Part shown: in pieces, positions 59,080 through 64,000 of the stretch
How positions within the stretch are numbered: the first letter of the stretch is position 1
How the letters are laid out: each line of letters opens with the position of its first letter
From: an uncultured Prevotellaceae bacterium
GTDB lineage: Bacteria > Bacteroidota > Bacteroidia > Bacteroidales > Bacteroidaceae
Reading direction: 5' to 3'
DNA: 64,000 nucleotides
Assembly: GCA_900318685.1 (NCBI GenBank)
Contig: ONLL01000014.1
Location: 42,728-106,727 of the forward strand
Made by a program: the position numbers and the translations under genes
The notes under the pieces: model-generated
Database searches by the model: none
What the model was told of the DNA's origin: nothing
What the model saw: the letters and a program-made list of their open reading frames with translations, nothing else

Positions 59080-61842
59080 ATGAAGCGATTCCTATACATT
59101 ATGTTATATATAGCACTGGTGGCGTCAGCCTCGGCGCAGGTACGGGTGACGGGGCGGGTGACGACTCTCTCCCCCTCTTCGGGGGGAGCCGGAGGGGGGC
59201 CTAAGCCCGTAAGCGACGTCATCGTGAAACTGATTAGCGGCACGAAGACGCTGGCGTTCACCAGCACGAATGCGAAAGGCGAGTATGCGCTGGAGGTTAA
59301 GAGTGCACCCAGCGGAGAGGTGACGTTGCTGTTCACCCACATCAGCTATGAGAAGGAAAGCCTTGCTTTAGCGGATCTGAAATCCGCTAACTCGAAGTCG
59401 GGGATTTCAAATCCCCTCCAACGGAAGGTGGACATGATGCTGACTCCGAAGAACATCTCACTGAAGGAGGTGACGGTGAAGCCCGACCCGCTGCGGCAGA
59501 GGGGCGACACGCTCACCTACAACCTCTCATCTTTCCTCAAGAAAGGCGATGTGACGCTCGAAGACGGACTGAAGAATCTGCCTGGCATCAGCATCGCGGA
59601 TAATGGTGCCATCAGCTACATGGGCAAGGACATCTCGAACTTCTACATCGGCGGTCTCGACATGCTTGGCGGTCGCTACAATCTTGCCACGAAGAACATC
59701 CCGGCCGAATATGCCACTCAGGTGGACATCATGAAGCACCACAAGCATCGCAAGATAGATGCCGACGAGGAGAGCGATGCCGTGGCGATCAATATAAAGC
59801 TGAGTAAGAAGGCACAGTTCAAGCCATTCGGACAACCAGTGTTTGGCGTTGGCGTGAGGGAGGGCGAGCTCTTGTATGCAGCAGGTGCCACGGGGATGAT
59901 GTTCACCGACAACTTCCAGTTGCTGGCCTCTGCGAAATACAGCACGGGAGGCAGCTTTGGTTTCAACGACATGGTCAATCACTTTGGCGGCGACAACTTC
60001 GGTTCGCTGGCTACCGACAAGCTCCCGGCATGGGGACAGGCAGGCAGCAGCGTGGGCGAATCGGTCTATCGCAAAAATGGCTATGGCAGTCTCAACGCCA
60101 TACAGAAGATGGACAGCGTGCGACAGGTCAGGGTCAATGCCGACTACACCTACGAGCGCATGAACAGCAGCGCCAGTTCGGAGGCGTACTACTTTGCGTC
60201 GGGGATTTCAAATCCCCTCCAGCAGGACATTCATATCTTCGAGTCGGTCAGTCCGCTGGCCAAGGCTCACCGCCCCATGTTCAGCGTGAAGTTTGAGAAC
60301 AATGCCAGCAATCATTATTTCTCTGACACCTTCAGCGCAAAGGCACAATTCCTCACAAACGAAAGTCCCGTCCAGACTCTCCCCGAGGGAGTAGCCCCCC
60401 CTACGGCCCCCGAGGGGGCTTCAATAGTTTCAAGAGCTGGGTCTATAGTAGCCCCCTCGGGGGCAGAAGGGGGGGCCGGAGGGGGGCTTCTCCCCCAGCA
60501 CCGTGATGCCACTTCCATCAATCTGCACAACAACTTTTGGGGCACCATACGCATGGCTGGGAAGAAGCTGTCGTTCACCAGCAATGTCGATTTCATCCGC
60601 ACGCCTGAGGTGCTGATGCTGATAAGCGATATTTCGCAGAGCGGACAGAGCACCCAGCTCAACACGCGCCACAGCACCTCGCTGCAAGTGAAACTGGGAC
60701 GCAAATGGAAGATTGACATGCCTATTGACCTCACGGCAAACTACAACTTCATCGAGACGGAACTCCTAAAGCCAGGCTCTGCCGACCAAAGCCAGCGCGT
60801 GAGCGGATGGAAGCTCGTGCCAAGCGTCAACCCCTCCACCTCATGGACATCGGCTGACAGGAAGCTCTATTCGTCGATGGGAGTCAACATCAAGCTTCTG
60901 AGCCTGAACTATCTTTCCCGCTACGACAACAAGCGCACCACCATGTCGGAGCTCTTTGCAGAGCCACACGTCTCCCTCCGCTACACCTTCAGCGCAACCT
61001 CTGACCTGAACCTCAGCAGTGGCTTTAGCAACGCCGCCGGCGACATCATGGACCTCCTCACCACGCCTGTCCAGACAAATTATCGCAACACTTCGGCAGC
61101 ATCGGGAGTGATTGCCAAGAGCCAGTCGTGGAGCACCGACCTCCGCTACACCAAGCAAGTGCCATTCAGCTACTTCACCTTTGGTGCCAACGCCAGCTAC
61201 AGCCAGGGCAAGCGCAACGTGCTCTCGTCGCGCACGGTGAGCCAGACGGCAACAGAGAGTACGTCTATATTCCGCGACAGCCATTCGCGGTCGGCCAGCG
61301 GAGGCGTCAATGTCTCGAAGAACATCCTCTCCCTTTTCACGAAGCTCTCTGCCAATGCCAACGTGTCGTGGGGCAGCAGCGAGTATATGATGCAACAGCA
61401 GCTCGTCACCTCCTACCATACGGGCTACGGCGTGCACCTGCAGGCCGACGTCACGCCGGTTTCCTGGCTTGAGACCAATATCAAGGGCGACTATGGAAAG
61501 AATTTCATGCGCACCACGGCATCACGCCAGTCGTCTGACAATCTCCGCTGTACTGCCTCGCTGGCCGTATTCCCGATACCAACCATCGAGATACGCAGCA
61601 CCTGTAACTATATGCTGGGCATGGTAGAGCCAGGCAAGTACAAGGATGCCTCCATGCTCTCGGCATCGGTTCAGTATAAGGCTAAGTGGGCGGTATGGAA
61701 ACTCACAGGAGAAAACCTCCTCGATGTGCGCCAATACACCCTCACCTCATTCGTGGATACCGACCGCTTCGTGCATACCACCAACCTCATTGGCCGCACC
61801 ATCATGCTGACGTGCAAACTACTTTTGGCAGGAAATAAATAA
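59080..61842 (+). CDS. TonB-receptor-like outer-membrane barrel protein with several palindromic inserts
   Basis: The 920-aa protein has a signal peptide (ending ASASAQ), a CarboxypepD-like domain (VRVTGRVTT, VIVKLISGTKTLAFTSTNAK), a plug-like part (LTYNLSSFLKKGDVTLEDGL, LPGISIADNGAISYMGKDIS) and a barrel ending IGRTIMLTCKLLLAGNK. It is more distant from the other barrels and lacks the NAQGRTETW end. At least five palindromic segments are read in frame (59169, 59370, 59400, 60198 and 60391), all in regions that should be loops. The frame is open, so the protein may still be functional. Ligand unknown. Confidence 0.82.
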   Translation: MKRFLYIMLYIALVASASAQVRVTGRVTTLSPSSGGAGGGPKPVSDVIVKLISGTKTLAFTSTNAKGEYALEVKSAPSGEVTLLFTHISYEKESLALADLKSANSKSGISNPLQRKVDMMLTPKNISLKEVTVKPDPLRQRGDTLTYNLSSFLKKGDVTLEDGLKNLPGISIADNGAISYMGKDISNFYIGGLDMLGGRYNLATKNIPAEYATQVDIMKHHKHRKIDADEESDAVAINIKLSKKAQFKPFGQPVFGVGVREGELLYAAGATGMMFTDNFQLLASAKYSTGGSFGFNDMVNHFGGDNFGSLATDKLPAWGQAGSSVGESVYRKNGYGSLNAIQKMDSVRQVRVNADYTYERMNSSASSEAYYFASGISNPLQQDIHIFESVSPLAKAHRPMFSVKFENNASNHYFSDTFSAKAQFLTNESPVQTLPEGVAPPTAPEGASIVSRAGSIVAPSGAEGGAGGGLLPQHRDATSINLHNNFWGTIRMAGKKLSFTSNVDFIRTPEVLMLISDISQSGQSTQLNTRHSTSLQVKLGRKWKIDMPIDLTANYNFIETELLKPGSADQSQRVSGWKLVPSVNPSTSWTSADRKLYSSMGVNIKLLSLNYLSRYDNKRTTMSELFAEPHVSLRYTFSATSDLNLSSGFSNAAGDIMDLLTTPVQTNYRNTSAASGVIAKSQSWSTDLRYTKQVPFSYFTFGANASYSQGKRNVLSSRTVSQTATESTSIFRDSHSRSASGGVNVSKNILSLFTKLSANANVSWGSSEYMMQQQLVTSYHTGYGVHLQADVTPVSWLETNIKGDYGKNFMRTTASRQSSDNLRCTASLAVFPIPTIEIRSTCNYMLGMVEPGKYKDASMLSASVQYKAKWAVWKLTGENLLDVRQYTLTSFVDTDRFVHTTNLIGRTIMLTCKLLLAGNK
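59169..59188. repeat. short GC-rich palindrome near the 5' end of the 920-aa gene
   Basis: CTCCCCC (59169-59175) and GGGGGGAG (59181-59188), then GCCGGAGGGGGGCC. Read as SPSSGGAGGGPKP after the first beta strand. Confidence 0.75.
59370..59388. repeat. palindrome AGCGGAT...ATCCGCT
   Basis: AGCGGAT (59370-59376) and ATCCGCT (59382-59388) with CTGAA in the centre. Read as ADLKSA. Confidence 0.7.
59398..59421. repeat. palindrome GGGGATTTCAAATCCCC, copy 1
   Basis: The 17-bp perfect palindrome at 59400-59416 with shared flanks GTC and TCCA. Read as SGISNPLQ. Identical to the copy at 60198 over 24 bp. Confidence 0.85.
60198..60221. repeat. palindrome GGGGATTTCAAATCCCC, copy 2
   Basis: The same 24 bp as at 59398, again read as SGISNPLQ in the same gene, 800 bp downstream. 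Confidence 0.85.
60391..60487 (+). repeat. palindromic element copy 4, in the 920-aa barrel gene
   Basis: Contains GCCCCCGAGGGGGC (60406-60419), the central TTTCAAGAGCTGGGTCTATA part and GCCCCCTCGGGGGC, then a run of G with GGCC. Read as APPTAPEGASIVSRAGSIVA then PSGAEGGAGGG. Near-identical to copy 3 in its first 75 bp. Confidence 0.85.
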
Positions 61843-61848
61843 AGCAAT

Positions 61849-62043
61849 ATGAAACGACAACTCATCACCCTCATCCTCGCCCTTGCTGCCACGTTGGCAG
61901 GGCACCCGTCGTACTTCTCTATCGTCCCGTCCGGCCTTTGCCTGTATTTCGGTATCCTGCTGATAAACACGGCGGCAAAGGTAGTGACTTTTTTCCAAAT
62001 CACCAAACGCCCGGGGCCCTACAGGAGGGGGGAAACGCAATGA
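61849..62043 (+). pseudogene. 5' remnant of a further barrel gene
   Basis: A 64-aa frame begins with a signal peptide (MKRQLITLILALAATLAG) nearly equal to that at 55355 and then continues in unrelated sequence (HPSYFSIVPSGLCLYFGILL). The start stands 6 nt after the 920-aa gene, where a next operon gene would be. It marks the right edge of the island. A 286-nt gap follows, which holds only the promoter and small RNA of the HEPN unit near its end. Confidence 0.65.
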
Positions 62044-62228
62044 ATGCCTCTCTCTGTTAGCAATATTTAGCAAAAAGGGGGACTGTAAAGGGACTTGGAG
62101 GATGAAAACGCATGGATTTTAGCAATTTTTCAGAAGTGTAATTCAACACTCGCTGCAATGTGGGTTAAGAAAAAACTGCAAAAAAGACATAAAAATGTGC
62201 CTCTTTTCCGCATTTTCCTTCAAAATGT

Positions 62229-62259
62229 TTTGTCATTCCGAATAAAAGCCGTACCTTTG
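62229..62259 (+). promoter_or_regulatory. promoter of the small RNA / HEPN unit
   Basis: TTTG at 62229-62232 and TACCTTTG at 62252-62259 with a 19-bp spacer, a perfect consensus. Transcription should start near 62264-62267. Confidence 0.8.
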
Positions 62260-62264
62260 CACCA

Positions 62265-62319
62265 ACAGAACCCGCCACGCTTCCCGAAGACCAGCGAACC
62301 AGGGCGGGGCGTTTTTTTT
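62265..62319 (+). ncRNA. candidate short hairpin RNA directly upstream of the AbiF/AbiD-type gene
   Basis: A transcript from promoter 62229 would start near 62265. CCCGCC (62271-62276) pairs with GGCGGG (62303-62308) and inner CGCT (62278-62281) with AGCG (62293-62296), followed by GCG and eight T residues (62312-62319), an intrinsic-terminator form. Its end is 11 nt before the HEPN start codon. The RNA is about 55 nt. It could be a simple attenuator or a noncoding partner of the HEPN protein. The 5' end is estimated. Confidence 0.55.
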
Positions 62320-62329
62320 ATATAGGGCA

Positions 62330-63223
62330 ATGAGATATAACAAGCAACCCATTTCTATCAACGACCAAATTGCTATTCTGAAAGGTCGTGGACTCATCTT
62401 TACCGATGAGCAAAAAGCCCAGACAGTTCTGGAGAATATAAGCTATTTCCGTCTTGCTGGATATTGGCGCACAATGGAACAAAACAGTTCAACCCACTTG
62501 TTCCGTCCCGGCAGTCGTTTTGAGGATGTCGTGGCTCGCTACAATTTTGATTCAGAACTGAAAACGCTCATCTTTGCCGCCATTCAGCAAATAGAAATAT
62601 CCGTCAGAACAAGGATCATTCATTTTTTCTCCTTGGCTCATGGGGCATTCTGGTTCCTTGATGACACGTTAGCGGAAGATGAAGATTTGTTCAATGAGAA
62701 TCTTAGTTATCTGCGCACAGAACTTAGCCGTTCTCACGACGAATTCATAGCAGAACATTTCAGGAAATATGATGAGCCAGACATGCCTCCTGCATGGAAA
62801 ACGCTTGAAGTAGCTTCGTTCGGAACATTGTCAAAGCTCTACAAGAACATGAATGACAACGCTGTGAAGAAGCAGGTTGCTCGTAGTTTCAATATCCCAC
62901 AGCACAAATGTCTTCAAAGTTGGCTCGCTACGTTGACCATCGTGCGCAACACCTGTGCCCATCACGCAAGACTTTGGAATGCACATTTCTCGATGGTTCC
63001 AAGGACGAATGAGCGGATGAGAGGCAACTGGATTGCAAACCGCCATTTTTCTTCAGACAAGCTCTATCCAAGTCTATGCTGCATCGCCTACTGGCTCAAT
63101 AGCATCAATCCCCAGAATACATTTGTGCAGGAATTCAAATCTCTTCTGACAAAATATTCCAGTGTGCAACCTGCCATGATGGGCTTCCCCCGTGGATGGG
63201 AAAATGAACCGCTGTGGCAATAA
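62330..63223 (+). CDS. Abi_2 (AbiF/AbiD-type) HEPN protein, abortive-infection/toxin candidate
   Basis: The 297-aa protein starts YNKQPISINDQIAILKGRGL with ENISYFRLAGYW, the Abi_2 family beginning, and contains PPAWKTLEVASFGTLSKLYK. Two HEPN RNase motifs RxxxxH are present: RTRIIH (Arg93-His98) and RNTCAH (Arg206-His211), so the nuclease should be active. Such proteins act as RNA-cleaving abortive-infection effectors or toxins. The preceding short RNA and promoter fit an RNA-controlled unit. The Crp/Fnr-like gene begins 10 nt later and may be co-transcribed. Confidence 0.88.
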   Translation: MRYNKQPISINDQIAILKGRGLIFTDEQKAQTVLENISYFRLAGYWRTMEQNSSTHLFRPGSRFEDVVARYNFDSELKTLIFAAIQQIEISVRTRIIHFFSLAHGAFWFLDDTLAEDEDLFNENLSYLRTELSRSHDEFIAEHFRKYDEPDMPPAWKTLEVASFGTLSKLYKNMNDNAVKKQVARSFNIPQHKCLQSWLATLTIVRNTCAHHARLWNAHFSMVPRTNERMRGNWIANRHFSSDKLYPSLCCIAYWLNSINPQNTFVQEFKSLLTKYSSVQPAMMGFPRGWENEPLWQ

Positions 63224-63233
63224 GAATATCATT

Positions 63234-63827
63234 ATGACCCAAAATAAGAACAAGCAATTCAACACCTACAAGGAGGGGCTGGACCTGGAGTTCCTGCGGG
63301 AGTACTGCATGGAGCACGGGGAGCGGCGCGTGATGGAGCGCGGCGAGACGCTGGAGGAGGCGGGCGAGCCGGCGCAGTGGGTGGCCTTCGTGGAGCGCGG
63401 ATGCTTCAAGTACATGGTGCACAACGACGAGGAGGGCAAGGACTACTGCACGGGATTCGCCTTCGAGGGCGAGTTCGTGGCCGACTTCCCCTATTGCCTC
63501 GACGGCGACGTGTCGGAGGTGAGCATCGAGGCGGACATGCCCTGCGAAGTGCGCATCATCAGCGGACGCGAGCTACAAGCGCTGTTCGACAGTGACCCGA
63601 AGATGATGCTCCACAACGTGCGTATACTGAAGAACCTGTTCAAGATGGTCTATGGGCGCGACCTCGACCACTACCGCTACACCGCCCGCAGCCGCTACCG
63701 TCGGCTCATCGACCGCTGTCCGCAGGTGGTGCAGATACTCTCGCTGAAGGACATCGCCTCGTTCCTCAACATCACGCCCATCTACCTGAGCAAACTACGC
63801 AAGGAGATTACATTCGGAAAGACATAA
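63234..63827 (+). CDS. Crp/Fnr-family transcription regulator
   Basis: The 197-aa protein has a cNMP-binding-like beta-roll (LEEAGEPAQWVAFVERGCFK, YCTGFAFEGEFVADFPYCLD) and a C-terminal HTH (LSLKDIASFLNITPIYLSKL). The beta-roll has no standard cAMP-binding RxS motif, as is usual in Bacteroidetes members. ATG at 63234 is preferred (MTQNKNKQF) over 63192, which overlaps the HEPN gene. The base composition is much more GC-rich than in the HEPN gene, so the two have different histories. Target unknown. Confidence 0.88.
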   Translation: MTQNKNKQFNTYKEGLDLEFLREYCMEHGERRVMERGETLEEAGEPAQWVAFVERGCFKYMVHNDEEGKDYCTGFAFEGEFVADFPYCLDGDVSEVSIEADMPCEVRIISGRELQALFDSDPKMMLHNVRILKNLFKMVYGRDLDHYRYTARSRYRRLIDRCPQVVQILSLKDIASFLNITPIYLSKLRKEITFGKT

Positions 63828-63851
63828 AGCCAAACAGTCTTCCCATCATAC

Positions 63852-63884
63852 TTTTGGCTCAAAAGGCGCTCAACTGAGCCAAAA
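63852..63884. terminator. bidirectional terminator-like hairpin after the Crp/Fnr gene
   Basis: TTTTGGCTCA (63852-63861) and TGAGCCAAAA (63875-63884) form a perfect 10-bp stem with 13-nt loop; A/T ends on both sides. Confidence 0.65.
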
Positions 63885-63922
63885 ATTTCTTGAATTTCTA
63901 AAACTAGTTTTAGAGTTGCACC

Positions 63923-63961
63923 CTCGGCGACCTGTTTTCGGGCTTCGCCGAGTTGTTTTTT
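63923..63961 (+). terminator. intrinsic terminator, possible end of a small RNA
   Basis: CTCGGCGA (63923-63930) and TCGCCGAG (63945-63952) form a perfect 8-bp stem, followed by TTGTTTTTT. It lies 40 nt after the first hairpin and has a weak promoter-like TAGAGTTGCA just upstream, so it could end a very short RNA. The last 39 nt show nothing else. Confidence 0.6.
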
Positions 63962-64000
63962 ACGCCTTTTTTTGTTATTTTGTAGGCAAAAAACTGCAAA

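Noticed and set aside
62095-62325. 76-aa plus-strand open frame before the HEPN gene
   Set aside because: It runs through the promoter and the hairpin RNA, begins without a recognisable start region and has no family features.
36563-62330. Island as an integrated element using tRNA-Val as attachment site
   Set aside because: No integrase, no second copy of the tRNA end at the right edge and no transposase gene were found, so the accessory nature is inferred only from gene content and remnants.
63899-63914. CTAAAACTAGTTTTAG palindrome as an operator
   Set aside because: An A/T-rich palindrome between two terminators with no nearby gene start; too little support.

Overview
The window looks like a chromosomal segment of a Bacteroidales bacterium, most likely Prevotellaceae (Prevotella/Segatella type). 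The evidence is the repeated sigma-ABfr-type promoter (TTTG, 19-21 bp, TAnnTTTG), several Bacteroidetes-specific families (GLPGLI, DUF4836, FecR with DUF4974, STN/CarboxypepD outer-membrane barrels, M56-TonB sensors, M6 proteases) and short C-terminal tails of the form YxLxGR...GLYIVNGKKxLVK on secreted proteins. No database search was possible, so family names rest on motifs and recalled family sequences.

Layout. 1-5.5 kb: a cut tRNA-Lys, an FtsX-like permease, a DUF4836 lipoprotein, an AI-2E-type membrane protein, thymidine kinase and rsmI. 5.5-17 kb: secreted proteins and glycan enzymes (coiled-coil lipoprotein, GH51 arabinofuranosidase, a 1087-aa secreted protein with a 55-aa companion, type I pullulanase, PL11 rhamnogalacturonan lyase). 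17-27 kb, mainly minus strand: an MG2-type surface protein, an ECF sigma factor with a barrel-fused anti-sigma protein, dnaA, an MCE protein, an amidase, folB and a stand-alone ribonucleotide-reductase tail domain. 27-36.6 kb: M6 protease, nitroreductase, a decarboxylase/carboxylase alpha-like subunit, an in-frame fusion of a sigma-54 activator with an LptE lipoprotein, secG and tRNA-Val.

36.9-62 kb is an accessory cell-envelope island: two paralogous TPR-TM-HTH regulators (one frameshifted), an ECF sigma/minimal FecR pair, five TonB-receptor-like outer-membrane barrel genes (three intact, two broken), four GLPGLI proteins, a BlaI/M56-TonB pair and at least three truncated gene remnants. Two promoters 12 kb apart share an operator of identical geometry, and a third intergenic site carries a related palindrome, so the island appears to be one regulon. 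Its barrel genes contain small GC-rich palindromic insertions, read in frame in three of the four large copies. Sigma factor, FecR protein and the STN-bearing barrel probably form a trans-envelope signalling chain. BlaI/M56 probably senses an envelope or peptide signal and controls the GLPGLI genes downstream.

62.2-64 kb: an AbiF/AbiD-type HEPN protein directly preceded by a promoter and a short hairpin RNA ending in a U-tract, which is the layout of RNA-antitoxin/HEPN-toxin units related to Cas13 ancestry, followed by a Crp/Fnr-like regulator. Three intergenic arrays with a strict 22-bp period (8.5, 12.4 and 27.3 kb), unrelated in sequence, are the main unexplained non-coding structure.
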